The notes beneath the pieces were generated by a model. The model made no database searches and had not been told where the DNA came from. It saw only the letters and a program-made list of their open reading frames with translations. A program made the translations under genes and the position numbers. This document shows positions 44,000-56,399 of a stretch of DNA of 64,000 nt, one piece after another (position 1 is the stretch's first letter; each line of letters starts with the position of its first letter). The stretch comes from Symbiodinium natans (Eukaryota; Sar; Dinophyceae; Suessiales; Symbiodiniaceae): assembly GCA_905221605.1 (NCBI GenBank), contig CAJNDS010002179.1:1013026-1077025 (forward strand), written 5' to 3'.

Positions 44000-46698
44000 T
44001 CACGCACGGAAGCGAAGGCCCAGGGCGATGCATGCGACAAGGCAGGCCAACACGGGTCGCAAGAATCGCAGGGCCGGGCTCCTGCCTTCCTTTGCACCAC
44101 CTCTCAGAGGAGCCTCTCTCAGAGGAGCCTCCAGCCTCGGAAAGCTTTGCGCCCGGAGCCTGCGCCAGTGCTCGTACAGCTCACGGCCCCCTTGTGGAGC
44201 TTCACCTTCCCAGCTCAGAATGCTGGCGCTGGCAGGCATGGCCCCGGCATGTGGGCTTTCATGCAGCACGAGGATGACGCCTGTGGTCGCCCGTGTCAAA
44301 GCAAAGCCACGCTCTGCCGTGATGCGCCATGCGCCATGCACCTGCTCCAAGCAAAGGCTTAAAGCAGCCTTCAACTTGGGTAGAACCTTGCGGCTGGCAA
44401 AAAGGACCACTCTCCCACCAGGGCGAACCACGCGAAAAATCTCCAGCAGCATCCCCTGGTAAAAAGACACCAGGCTGCCACGGATACCAAACTGGCGGTT
44501 CCAGGGTGGGGCTACTACCACTTTGTCGACGGAAGCATTGCTCCGTGGTATGCCTCCATGCGCTGTCGCATTGCTCTGATGTAGGACGGCCGTCTGCCTC
44601 CACAGCATGTGCCCGCTGGCAAAACAAGAATGCACAGAAACAGACATTTGCCAACTGTTGGTTAATGAAATCAGTGTTGCATCCTGCACACGCTGGTTCT
44701 AGATTTCACATTACAAGGCAACAGCAGAAGCAGCAACTCCAGCACATCGCGGCGGGTTGCTTCAGCCAGTCAAAGTTGCGCCGGCAGTGTTCGAGCTGAC
44801 CAGGGTCCACATCACCTGCACAAGCCGCGTCGAGTACTGTGGGGTTGGAGTTTCATGAAAACTCTGGGGCCCTTCCTCCAGCATAAGATTCGTCGAGTGT
44901 TTTGCGGTTGGAATGTCATGGTGATTCTGGGTCCCCCACTCCCCCAACTCACAACAGAAAGAATGCGCAGTTGTTCAAGCGTTTGGTGTGTTGGGCTCTA
45001 CTGCCGTTGGATGTCTTCGGTGTCTAAGCAGGGCGCAAGGCTTTTCGAATGCAGCCCAGCTGCAGCCCACAAAGGTTGCATTCGGCCACCACACGGCAGC
45101 CTCACATCCACAAAGACGACTCTTCGTCACAGGACTGCGCGAGCCTTGAGATGCCCTCTGGGCCGTTATTCGAGGCAATGCTCACACCATCTCCCCTTCT
45201 CTTCCCCCCCCCCCCCTTCTCTTCCCCCCTCCCCCCCTCTCTTCCCCGCCTGCCTCCGCGAGGATCGTGCCCTTGCCGCACATGGGGTCCAGAACCGTTT
45301 CGCCCGGTTCCAGGTCCAGGCTTCGAGCGATCGCCCAGGCTTCCACATGGTGCATTCCCTGAAAAACAGAAGCACACTGGCAAAACCCAATCTCCAAACC
45401 GACCTTCAAGGGCCATAGAGCACACGTGTTGAAAACCCGCCTGGTGCGGGAAGAATCCACCGAGCTTCGCCTGTCAGGGGCTTGAGGAGCTCACAATGGG
45501 CTTCCCATGGACGGCACGGGAATTGCGCCAAAAGAGACAGGGCCTTCTGCTGCTGAAGGATGGGAACCTCTAGCAGCAGCCTTGGCCCTTCGATGTGCAG
45601 GTGCAACGTCAGGTCAGCAGATCCTGCGCTGCGCACTGCGCTGTTCACACCCTTCGGCTTGCAATCGGTTGTTTATATAAATATAGATAGATACATATAT
45701 ATATATATATACACATATATATATATGTACATTCATATGTATTTCTATATTTATATACATTTACATATACATATAGATATTCATCTAAATACAGATATAT
45801 ACACATGCCTCTATTGTTAGGTTTCTTGGGGCTCGGGCAGGTGAGGCAGGTCGGGCAGGCTTCCTATTTGCCGCATGACCCTCAAACTCAACGAGTCTGA
45901 CGAAGCCGCGCGGCGACCCCGCCCCTGAGGGGACCAGCCGAGCCTGCGCTGCAGGCAAAGCCCCAATTCACGATGCAGGTGGTGGGCCGGCTCGGCACTG
46001 ATGAGGCGGGCGAGTTGCCGAAACTGCCGACTCACAACACAGCAGCTGTGGATCTGAATCCCCAGAGCTTTCAGATCTGCCACCACTCCATCCCAATCAG
46101 CTGCGGCGTCGATGATCTGCGCCAGCTGCGCTGCAGGGTGTGCCATGCCAACCTGAGGTGGCCCGGACGCCTCAACGCACGCAGCAACGCGGCGGATGCT
46201 GCGGACACACCGGACCTCGGACAGGGCCTGGACCCTGCGCTCGCCACTCTCGCCTTCGTCCCCATCTGCCATGTCGAAATAAAGCCGGCCCTTTGCACGT
46301 CGCACATTGCGGCCAGCTCTCTCCAATTCGGCTCGTGCCATTAGATTCAAAGAAGCATTTTCTCCATGGCAAGCATGTACTGCGCAGTATTCCGCCCACG
46401 GCCTGGGAATCAGAAACAAGTGCAGGGGGAAGCTGCCGATGATCTGTGCGGAAGCAGCCACGGCAACTGCAGGCCACATGCACCGCTGCCAGTCGCGTCG
46501 GGTCGCAGATGGCTGCCGAGACATGCTTGAAACGCTGACGAGGAACTGTTCGCTCAAGGCATGCAGGGCTGGACAACAGATTCGACCACCATGGCTCAGG
46601 AGGCAGGGGCTTCTGGGACCCCCAAAGCCCCAATTAACTGCTAAAACCACTGAGGTACCGGCGGCGGACCAGTGGTAAAACCCACAAACCAAAAGCAA
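44000..46698 (-). CDS. THUMP/UPF0020-type RNA (guanine-N2) methyltransferase
   Basis: Several minus-strand exons. The N-terminal block (about 45.82-46.40 kb) has [23 protein letters not shown], where THUMP domains begin. A middle block (about 45.5-45.64 kb) reads [19 protein letters not shown], the THUMP core that binds the tRNA acceptor end. Exon 45250-45358 carries the SAM-binding motif [17 protein letters not shown], preceded by [14 protein letters not shown], typical of the THUMPD2/THUMPD3/Trm14 group that makes m2G in tRNA. The last block (44.0-44.6 kb) has [12 protein letters not shown] in place of the usual (N/D)PPxG or DLPFG motif, then [14 protein letters not shown]. Exon 45250-45358 ends with a GC donor (45249-45248). 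Start codon uncertain; the C-terminus ends with a short hydrophobic stretch. An AT-rich intron separates the first two blocks. Confidence 0.7.
45663..45805. repeat. AT-rich microsatellite in a methyltransferase intron
   Basis: TATATA runs with ACATATAC variants. It sits in the intron between the N-terminal and THUMP-core exons of the methyltransferase gene. Confidence 0.85.
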
Positions 46699-46699
46699 C

Positions 46700-47280
46700 C
46701 TTTTTTCCCTTACAAGCGGGACGTGACATCACATCCCAGGCTCAGGCCCAGACCCTGCCGCAAAGGCCCGGGCAAAGGTCGACGACATGGGTGCGTTTTT
46801 AGGCGATTTCGATTACGAGCTTGAGATCTATATAAGTAAGAGCTGAGGTGTAGCGCAAGGTTTAGAGCTGAAGTTGAGGTGAGGTGAATGGTATGCACAA
46901 TGTGCTTAGGCTTGCTTCGTCTGTGTGGGGTCTGATCGTTCTTAAACAAGGCTTCAGAGGGGTGACTATGTGAAGCTTGCACAGTTGGCTAAGGGCGGGT
47001 GGGGCGCAGCAGCGCTTTGGCACTGCTCTCATGGTTCATGCTTCTCATGTATCCTGTGCTGGGTGGAAACTTTGACAAGGGCAAGCACGTCCAGATCGAG
47101 CGGTGCACCTCTTGCCTAGCAAAAGGAATTAGCTCGGCAACTGGGCCCCTGCAGTTCTTTGAGGTGTGGCTGTCAGCATCACAGGTCTCAGGCCTTTCCG
47201 GGCGCAGCGCACTCGACAAAGAGTGTCGCTTCTGGCTGTCCCCCACGCCAAGCTCGGGCGGCTCTTCAGCTGAGACCTGA
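46700..47280. other. Short intergenic gap between the methyltransferase and XPF genes
   Basis: About 0.6 kb downstream of the XPF stop and upstream of the methyltransferase N-terminal exon. No domain, tract or array recognised. Close spacing of same-strand genes fits dinoflagellate polycistronic-like arrangement with trans-splicing, although no spliced-leader acceptor was assigned. Confidence 0.4.
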
Positions 47281-47282
47281 AC

Positions 47283-50200
47283 TCAAACTTCTGGACTGGG
47301 CACATCCGCTCGAGTCGCCTCCCACTCATCGTCACTAGGATCCTCGATTGTCTCCTGAGCTGAGGATGGTGATGCTCCAGTCCTTCCCTGCTCTGGCTCT
47401 GGCGCTCTGTTGTGCATCTCGATCGAAACATTCGCCTCGCCCGCATCCTCTGCCTCTTCAGCGGGTGCCGCATCACTGGCTCCATCATTCTCCTCATTCT
47501 CCTCATTCTCCTCATTGGCGCCCTCGCGGTCCTGCGTTGGGGCGGGAGGCAAGCAGCTGGAGTGCAGGAAGTTGTTCAAGAGCTCGGCATTCGCCCGGCC
47601 CATGACCTCCACCAGCACCTCCAGTGAAAGGTCTGCAATCCCTGCCAACGAGCCCGCACGCCGTGCCAGGCTGTTCATGTTGCTGGGATTCACGCCCGGA
47701 AATTTTCGCAGGACATCGAAGGCACCAGAGTTGACCTGGGCTGCCTTCAGTTTGCCCTCCACCAAATCTTCGTCCAGGTCCTCAGCATCGATCTCGGACG
47801 CAGCCTTGGAGTCCGGCTGGTACCTCCCCTCTTTCAGCTTCAGGAAAATGTCTGCAGTGAAGCGCGGAGAAGGGCTCCAGATGATCCTTAGCTTGGGGAA
47901 GTGAAGTACCACCAGGGGCAGTTTCCCGATCACATCCTTGGTGCCAATCTCGATCTCACGGCGTGCAATGAGGTAGCTGCTCTGAAGCATGAAGCCTTTT
48001 GAGGGATCAAATTCGATCAGCAGGAGCGGGTTGGCGTAGTGGTGGCAAAGGTTCTGCGCCTGCTGGTAAAGTCGGCCGCTCTGCAGCGATTGGATCAGGT
48101 CTGTCACCGCCTTGCGTTCCACACAGATGTCGCGAGACAGCACATAGTCGCCCACAGGGATCGTGACCTAAATCATGACAGTTTTGTTGCTCATAACTAC
48201 CATGTGCTCTACGTGCCTTGGCCCAAAGCGCATGCTTTCGAAGAGGCTCCAAGCCAGGGCCGGCGTTAGTCTAGCATTAACCCGACTATTGCGAGATCCT
48301 GAGAACTCACTTTGAATTCAGATTCGATACAAAAACTTCTCTTATACCTCACTATAGATTCCATCTCAGCATGGGCTAGCTGCCCTGTGTTAATTGGCAC
48401 TAATTTGGAATAAACTTGTCAACACATAATGGACATGGCCCTCTGAATTTATGACTTTGACTATTCTCAGGCCAAGCGTTCTTCTGCGGTGGATCATTCC
48501 TTGACTTTAGCCATCCATGAGTGTTTCGCTAAGTTGCAAGTAACGCATTTTCAGAGATTTCACGTCGGGACTAAGCCTAAATCAGATTTCATCAAGTGAG
48601 CCACCGTCAAAACTCTAGAGGTCGGGCCTACGTCGCGCGTTGTTCAACGTTCCCCGTCGCTTTGCAAGGGTTTAAGGGGCGTCGCTTCTCAATGTTCCCC
48701 GTCGTATTACAGGTTTTTTTTGCACTTCAGCATGCAAATGTCCTACCAAGACAGAACCGCAATTACCATAGTTTTGACCCGTGCTCAAGTGTAAAGAACC
48801 CTTGCCAATCACAGCTCATCAACTTCTGTGACGGGAAACAGTGACTGCGAAAAAACCACGGGCGGGCATGACTGGGTATGACCGGTATGACCGGGCGTGA
48901 CTGAGTAAATGGTATGATCGGGTGTGACCCAGCACGTGCAAGACTGCATCAAAAACATGTGCACACTCGGCCGTACTCGGGCGTACTCGGGTGCACTCGG
49001 GCGTACTCGGGCTGCAGTCGCTGAACGCGGCCGCAATGAACTTATACACGTGAGCTTTCTTTCCTTGAACGGCCATCATGCTAAACCACTGTAGACCATC
49101 TTGCATTTGTCCAAGGTTCACAACCAAAGCTCAAACGTCTCAGCAGAAGCATGTTCCTGGTCGTTCTACCCCTCCTCGCTCGCTACTGTCTTCTTGGTGC
49201 TTTGCTGTTTGTCGATCTTGTTCGTCTCAGAAGCCCAGAAGCCAAGAAGCCAGAAAGCCATCAGGCACAAAAGACATGCCTAAGAACACCAAAAAGCAAA
49301 GAACCCAAGAAAAACAAAGTAAAGCTGAAGAATCCGGCAAGCTTAGAAGTCGAGACACAGAAGGGGCCAAGAAGCCCGCAAACCCGTAAGCCGCAAGCCG
49401 AAAGCCGAGAACCCAACACACGCAACCCTGAGGAACCTGCGTCATCCTTACGAGGCTTTGGTAGTACAATAGCCCTGAAGCCACCTTCAAGATCTTGGGC
49501 TCTGAAGTCTTTAACACGTCTTTGCTGCATGTCAGCTCCTCGAAACGTTGCACCACAGGCTGTGTTTAAGGACACTTAGCCGTTGCGCCAGGCCACAGGC
49601 TCCACCACCAAGCCGCGAAGGTGCAGCATGAATGGAAGGGTCGAACGAAACTCCCGCCTGAAAGCATGCCGGGCCATGAGAATAACGTAACAAACGGAGT
49701 TCATGTTCCGGATGCTGCATCTACGAAAGCACCTGCCCCCCTGGAATATCCCCAAAATTCCCCAAAGACTTTCTAGAAACTGTGTCACGAAATCCACGGC
49801 CCGCTTCAACAAACTACAGTCAATGAATGCTTGCAAGGGCACATGTCCACTACCACGCGAGGCTTCGTCATTCCTTTCAGAGACCTCGAACCCCCACCAC
49901 GTCTGGAAGATGGCTCGGGGGCAAGGGACTCAGTAGGAAGGTCCACTCCTGGATTGCTGACGACAACACGAACGACCCACGACGCTGTACCCTGGTGCTT
50001 CAGCAACGGGGCCCGCCACACTTTCAAATCGCATCCAAACATTGCAAAAACTGATGCTTTGCATAGCCTGGGCTCTGAAAGTGAGGTGCTGCCGAAACCG
50101 AATCAGGGAATCCACCGCTTCGCTCTCCTTGCAGGATCGCATACTGTGCCGCTTATCATTATCTGCGCATATCTTAGCATTTTGAGCCTGTGCACGGGCA

Positions 50201-52704
50201 TCATAGAGCTGCAATGAGCTACGTTCTTCAAACAGCCGTCGTCATGGGACATGCATGCGGGCTAGCGCAATGCGCCTGCACCACGCACTGGTCGAAGCGA
50301 TGCTTCTCCACGGACTCGTCAAAGACCAGCAGGTAAACGTGGAAAGGTACCAGTGCTCGTGTTGGCTCCGCATAGCCAGCCGTGCCAGCCTCCTTTTTGA
50401 TGACGGGCCCTTGCCTTGCCGACTTACAAGAAGCACAATAGACCTCCAAGGCCCGAATCGCATGAAGCGTGGGCTCGAAAACGAGGACTGCGTGGGGCTG
50501 CATCTCCGCAAGGCGAACTTCCAGCTGTCCCTCGGTGTCGTCTGCAGAAATGATGTCGATCCTGGGATGACACATTCGCCCATCCGCGAGTTTACGAGCC
50601 TGCAAAGCGCTTCGGGGCTGTAGCTCCTCAAGCTCTTGGGCAACTGCCTGCGCTTCATTTGCGAGCAGCGCGGCCTCGCCGAATCTCAAGGGGGTGGAGA
50701 GGTCCCCTGAGAGGTCCTGCCGCCGCTGGCTTCGTTCCCGCAGGTATGCCTCCAGGCCATCCAACAGGGTGGCCTGCGGGCCGCGATGAAGCAAAGTGGA
50801 AAGCTGTCGCCGGGAGCGATCATCTGGGGCGATGAGGAGAATCCGGGGCTCCACGACGTCACCAGCGCCAGCACTGCCAGGGGCATCGGTACTGGCGGCA
50901 CTGTTGCAAGGCTCCGTGCGCAGTCGCTTGGCGACGGGCTGCACCATGATCTCTATGTCACTGTCATCCAAATCCAAGCTGATCTGAGTGCCCATGTTCA
51001 GGGAAGCAAACTCAAAGCATCCAGCTTTCGGGTGTTCGCGGCGCTCTGCCACGTCCACCAGCGTGCGGTCGACTGCCTCCAGGATCTTTGCCCACTTGGC
51101 GTGCGGCTGCACATTCCGCTGCAAGACCTGCCCTGCACCATCCGGGTTCGCATGGATCTCGTATACACGTGCCTTTGCCAAGCTTAGGCAAGCCTGAGCA
51201 TCAGGGCTGTGTAACCATACAGGAGCCTTCCCAGCATCCCTAGAAGCACAGAGGTTCTCCAGCACCCGCTGGAACTCCACCGCGTCGCTGCGCAAGAGTT
51301 CCGTGAGAAGTCTCCGCACGCCACTCAAGTCACTCACCAGCCGCCGCGCATGAGGGCCCAAGCTGAGCCAAACTGGGTCCAGGACCTGGAAAAAGTTCCG
51401 ACCAGGTGAGAAACAAAAACGAGGACGAGCAACCCCCCGTGGCTTTCAACAACCTTTGGCCCCCAGCATCCCCCAACACACGCTGCAGGCCAGGGAGCTT
51501 GCCGCAGCTCGGCCTCGAAGGCGGGGGAGACGGAGTCCCTCATCTTCAGGTGCCCCATGTCGAGGTTGGGGTCTTTCTGCAGCTCAAGCAGCCTCAAGCG
51601 CCCTTTTTGCGCAAACCACATGACCATTACGACGTGATCGCCAGTGACATGGAAATTTCAATCATTTTCAATCTAAAATAAAGCTGCCAGCGGCAAAACT
51701 CACCCTCAAACACCTCAAGCAGCGTGCTCTGCACAATGTTCAGGATATGCCCCTGGATGGCTTTGACATCCTGCGGCAGCTCCAAAACAATCTGGTGCAC
51801 GTCCTGCTCCCATTCCTCGTGCCGGAGACAATCCTGCACATCTTTCCGGATTCCTTGCTTGCCAATGCGAGCTACTAGTACAAAATCGGACTTTGCTTCG
51901 CCACAGGAAACCAAGAATGTGCTTTGTCGGCTGGGGATCTCGGCCATACTTCCAAGTCGTTCACAAAACACCGCTGCATCACTTTTTCCAGCTGACCTTG
52001 CCCGCGGGCAAAAGCATCCGGCATGTCCGAAATAGCTCGGACGAACCCGTTTCGATTGCCCACCTGCCATTGTTTACGATGGGAAAACTGCAAGAATTGA
52101 ATCACATGACATGGTCATGAACAGAATCGCCGGTAAATGCAGTCAAGCCGCACGGAACAAACGCAGCATAAAAGCATCTGCCGACAACTCGCCCACCCCG
52201 TGCGCATTATTCACAAACACTCCCTCGATGTTCTCTGGCTGAAGGCGATCTCCAAGCAGATCCGTGACGAGTAGCTGAGCATGAACAATAAATGCACCAC
52301 CTTTCGCAAGTGCTGCTTTACGTCCTTCCACGCCGAGGGCGGAACCGATGACGGTCAACTTGTCTTGCAACCCTGGCTGCAATGAGTGATTTGCAATGGG
52401 TGTCCCCACATGCATCCAGCGACATCAGAAACACACGAGCCTGCCCAACGCGGGTCCGCGGACACACGTTTGGCTAGGAGCTCTGCTTCTTCCTGCCACA
52501 TGCATTTCTCCAAGTAACACACAGACAAAAGCCTACATCCCGCCAGTCCTGCGAAGTATTTAAAACGATGATGGAACGCTTTTCGCTCTCTGCATCGAGT
52601 TGGGCGGCTGCTAGGGAACGACGCAGCGCTTCGAGAAGAACAGTCCTTCCCACGCATGGACCAGCATCACACAAAACACGAACCCACGAATACTCCGACG
52701 TCAA
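47283..52704 (-). CDS. ERCC4: XPF/ERCC4 structure-specific endonuclease subunit
   Basis: Exons in order on the minus strand: about 52.52-52.70 kb (SIIVLNTS) and 52.42-52.51 kb (EEAELLAKRVSADP); 52152 to about 52361 (VTDLLGDRLQPENIEG, ADAFMLRLFR); from 52063 (VGNRNGFVRAISDMPDAF); 51704-51853 (DVKAIQGHILNIVQSTLLEV); about 51.46-51.63 kb; about 50286-51386 (VLDPVWLSLG to FHVYLLVFDESVEKHRFDQC); about 50081-50127; 49843 to about 49877 (KPRVVVDM); 49597-49657 (REFRSTLPFMLHLRGLVVEP); 47283-48167. The last exon has the nuclease motif GDYVLSRDICVERKAVTD (GD, ERK and Asp all present), LLIEFDPSKGF, and a helix-hairpin-helix (KFPGVNPSNMNSLARR), then an acidic 90-residue tail. XPF pairs with ERCC1 and cuts 5' of bulky lesions in nucleotide excision repair. 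Two junctions use GC donors (52151, near 51460). The helicase-like N-terminal half is degenerate, as in all XPF. Confidence 0.9.
48180..49590. other. Large XPF intron with minisatellites
   Basis: The 1.43-kb intron between exons 49597 and 48167. It holds a short repeat of GGGCGTACTCGGGC type at 48968-49015, TGACCGGTATGACCGGGCG-like repeats at 48870-48905, two copies of a TTCCCCGTCG block (48650-48705), and an AGAAGCC-rich purine stretch at 49227-49260. No gene. Confidence 0.6.
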
Positions 52705-52749
52705 CAGAAAAGGAGAAAGGGCGCGTGAACCCTATCCAGGCCTATTATA

Positions 52750-53330
52750 GCCAAATGCGGTTAAGGCTCTGGACGCCAAGACCATGACCGAATATGGCCA
52801 GAGCGGACGACGACCGAAGCCACTCATCCACGGCACGCTGTTGGTATGCCAGCATCAACAAGCTAAAGAGACATCCCGGGTTCCAGCAATCAAAACATGA
52901 TTCGCAGTACACGTGTACCAAGTCACATTAGAGTCAGTAGAGCTGGTGGCTAGTGTCACACGAGACAATGGCATGTGCATGGATTAGATGTTCAACCATG
53001 ACAAGGCTGCAATACTCTTGGCGGCCACCTCACATGTCAAGATCTGCTCGAAAAAACAGAAACGGAAACGCCTCCATGAGTACGCTTCCTGTGTAATTGT
53101 GCTAAACGAAGGGAAAAGGCGGCGATACTGTCTGCAGCTTGACATGTACATACATGTACTTGGCCAACTTTTGGTCGTTGGCGCTTTCTTTCCGAACCCT
53201 TGTTGCTTACCCTGACATGCTTACGCATGAAGGCTTCTATTCAACTGGTTATCAGGTGTCCTGCTCGTTGATCTTCCCTAAAATTTTGATTCAGGGCTGG
53301 CTTCGGCTAGTGGCTGTCGGATACTCCTCT
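52750..53330. other. No feature recognised
   Basis: Upstream of the XPF gene. Short frames only. The boundary to the LINE-derived region lies near 53.34 kb. A promoter cannot be recognised because dinoflagellate promoters lack a clear consensus. Confidence 0.4.
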
Positions 53331-53339
53331 GCTGATTTT

Positions 53340-53900
53340 CAGATGCCGCGCCGGTTTTGGCTCCCAGGACTTGCGGCATTCGTGCTGGAAAGTCGGCGAA
53401 ACGAAAGAGGGACCCCCTTTATCCGCTGGGGCCTTGAAAGTGACCTAAATCTGTCAGTCTGTTGCACGGCCACCCCTAGTATGCCCCACCAACGGCGGGA
53501 CCAACGGCGGGACCAGCCCGCTGCGGCCGCGCGGCGAAGAGCGGGAGGCGCTCGCTGCGACCGGACGCGCAGGAGGTGGTGCACGAGGCGGCCAGCCTCG
53601 TCATTCCAGCGCCCCCCGATCTCCGCGCCCAGGACCACGAGTTCCTGTGGCCCAGCGCGGCAGAGCTCTGGGTAGGTGGACCGCTTGCGGCGTTCGGCCA
53701 CGGGAGCACGGCGCCGTCCGTGTCAGCGGCGCCCGGCTGTGGATGCCCTGTCCGCGCGAGTGGGGAGACGAGGGTGGCATCGCAGCACAACGCACCCCCC
53801 CGCGGCGTGGCCCCATAGACGACTAGGTCGAGCCGTCGTCGGTCATCGGCCGGCACTCCCGGCGCAGTAGTGTGCACCAGCCACTGTTGGGATGACCTGC
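53340..53900 (-). pseudogene. LINE-like element, C-terminal fragment
   Basis: Reads RRLDLVVYGATPRGG, ALCCDATLVSPL and, after a frameshift near 53.7 kb, ELVVLGAEIGGRWNDEAGRL and RRWWGILGVAVQ. This block recurs in the window (54.7, 58.0 kb) and follows the reverse transcriptase in the dinoflagellate LINE-like family as I remember it. The D...D pattern around LDLVVYG...CDATLV may be a restriction-enzyme-like nuclease, by analogy with R2-type elements; that is inference. Broken by a frameshift and cut on both sides. Confidence 0.55.
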
Positions 53901-54649
53901 CCCTCGGGTCCGACCGCCTCGCGGGCTACGCGCACCCAGGCTCGCTCGACGGTCTTCACGCGTCATGCCAACAACCCTGTGCGGGGGCAGGCCATCCCCC
54001 ATGCTGGTCGACCTGTTGGCGGGTGTGGGCCGCAGCGATTGGAGCTGAGCAGCAGGGGCAAACGCAAGACGCCGCTTCCACATTGCCATTTATTTCGTGG
54101 AGAATCCAAGCCGTTCGCAATTCGGTGGCCTACTGGTCATCCTGGTTTGTTGCCAGAAAATATTGGGGCTGCAGCGTCGGCGAATCAGGACAATCAGACT
54201 TGTGTTAGAATGATGTCACAAAGAATTCTGAATACAGTCACCATGGTGGGCGCCATTCAGACGACGGAGCGGCAAATTCTACCAAGAAGCTTTTCCCCAA
54301 CTCGGGATAAAGGACGACAACTTGGACATGGTGCCTGAGTTTATCCAAAGCGGTCATCCACGCTTCCACATCAGCTTGCCTACAGGTCCCGCAAGCAACT
54401 TCGGTCGAAGCAAAGCCGGAGGAGGCCATTGTTTCTTGGATCCAGCATCCGTTTTCGAAGCCATGCTGAATGCAGCTTTCGTCGGGCGGCTTGGCTGCTC
54501 CTAGCGCCTCCACCTCCAGGCAACTGCTGTGGGATATAGGTACGCCAAGCCATGTTTGTAGGAGCCCCGATAGATCTTGATGCTTCTTTTGTCCCTTTTT
54601 TCGCCCACGCTCCTTCATGCGCAATCCACGGCGCGGTACCAGTGCTAAT

Positions 54650-55270
54650 CACTGCAACACGCGACACACTAAGGCAGCAAGTCCAAGCTCCCAGGCATGG
54701 GGGACATGCATTCAAGGGAGTCGCCTTGCAATGGGGGGTGGCTCAGCAGAGTCAGCGAGGAGATCGCTCAGGAGGGGAGCTTCCCCATGGACGCTGGCAG
54801 TGGCCGACGGTGGCAAAGAGAGGAAGCTGGCCGCAAAAGATCGGGCTGCGGCGAAGGCAAGCAGCGCAGGCCACCGCAGGGCGAGCGCAGATGTGACCGC
54901 TGCCCGTGTTGCTACGGGAGCAGCGCGGGCCCGAGATCGGGCGAGCAGTCTGACGAACTCAGCGGCCTGCGGGGACCACCGCGCCTTGGCGCGCTCGGCG
55001 AACCGCAAAGATGCCCCAGCAGTGATGCCTTTGTCACGGCGTGGCATCCCAGCAGCAGTCAGGGGCAAGACTAGGGTCGTGTCGACGGCGAGTTGCAAGC
55101 CACCCCACAAAGGCAGGCCGTTAGCAATGACCTCAATGCGCCTTTTGTCCGGGAAGGGGCAACATTGAGGTCTCGCACCAGGACATGAGTGGCCACAGTC
55201 GCCCCGGCCTCCCGGCCGACGCGTGCCACAGCAGCGTTTTGGGCATCGTGGGCGGATAATACTCCTGTCT
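54650..55270 (-). pseudogene. LINE-like element, second C-terminal fragment
   Basis: Reads VGREAGATVATHVLVRDL, then in another frame RRIEVIANGLPLWGG, LAVDTTLVLPL and SPQAAEFVRLLARSRARAAP. It is homologous in plan to the fragment at 53.3-53.9 kb but more diverged, so it comes from a different copy. One frameshift separates the two parts. Confidence 0.5.
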
Positions 55271-55574
55271 TGCAACAGCGTGAAGGTTCTTTTGTTCATG
55301 GCCTTGTCCACAACCTGCACAACGATGGCGAGTTGCCGCCCCCCCTTGTGCTTCTCGAAAAGGCCCGTGCCTCCTTGTCCGCTGTTGGTTTTGAGCCGCC
55401 GTCACGGCACGACCTGATAGCAGGGCAGGCCGCGCCACCAGCCTGCAACTCGACACCACCCGTGGATGGCCGCGTGTTGCTTTTTTTTGTTGCTTCCCAG
55501 GCTGTAGACAGTTTCTGCCACCGGGCTTTGCTACGAGAGCTGGATGCATCCGGCGCGGCCGTGAGTTTCAAACG

Positions 55575-56350
55575 CCGTTGTTCCGAGCACTCCTCCTACG
55601 GAGGCTCCCCCTCACCGCGGCCAGATGCCGCTGCCGCCAGCCGCATGATGCATGCGGTGACCACCTGGCCGTTTGCCCACGCTCCGGCTTTGAAACTGTT
55701 GTTGCTTGCTCCACGCATGCGCCTAGCACGCTTTCGGCCGCAAAGCGCAGAACTGTTGGGCTGGGCCGAAGCATTGGAAGCTCGGAGTCACGACGCACCC
55801 CCGTTCGACGAAAACATTTAGCCCAGACGCAGTATCGTTTGCACCAAAATGAGGAGGAAGCTAACATTCGCGGGCACGGCAAGTGCCGACATCGCGCCGG
55901 TGCTTCAGCTCCCGCAGTTCATCGCACGCGCCGTATCTTCGGTTCTGCGATGGACTCCCAAGAAGCTGCACCCGGTTGCTGGGCATGCGGGCCGAACATC
56001 TGAAGTCCTTCTCCAGGATGTGCAGGCAAGCTTTGCGCAGATATCGCAGGCCTTAGCCTTAGCCATGGCACGCATCACTGCCCTTCGCAAACCAAACGGG
56101 GGTGTGCGAAGGATAACGACGGGCCGTTCTTCCCGCCGGTTTCCCACACGCTCGCGAAAGACATGGGCGGCGACCTTCGAACGAGCAACGCAACCATTCC
56201 AGTTCGCCATACAGCGCGGGCGGGCTCGGATGCCCTTGCAGCACACGTCCACGCAGCCCTTTGGATGAAGGTGGCCAGTGATGCAAGTTCAGATGCCTCA
56301 GCCTGGCGTGCGCGCCGCTGGGCATACAGAACGATGCCTCAAACGTTGCA
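55575..56350 (+). pseudogene. LINE-like element, zinc-binding and RT finger fragments
   Basis: At 55.58-55.72 kb the plus strand reads CGDHLAVCPRSG, the Cys/His block that sits upstream of the nuclease-like part. At about 56.03-56.25 kb it reads ARITALRKPNGGVRRI and AATFERATQPFQFA, typical reverse transcriptase finger and early palm motifs, then shifts frame into GSDALAAHVHAAL. The order (Cys/His block before RT) is not that of an intact element, so these are two joined fragments. Confidence 0.45.
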
Positions 56351-56399
56351 AACGCGGAGGTTACGTCACGCCTGCCGAACTGTAGGCCGTAGGGGCACG

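Noticed and set aside
54617-55168. Plus-strand 183-codon open frame
   Set aside because: The minus strand of the same DNA carries the LINE-like motifs RRIEVIANGLPLWGG and AVDTTLVLPL, so the plus frame is a shadow.
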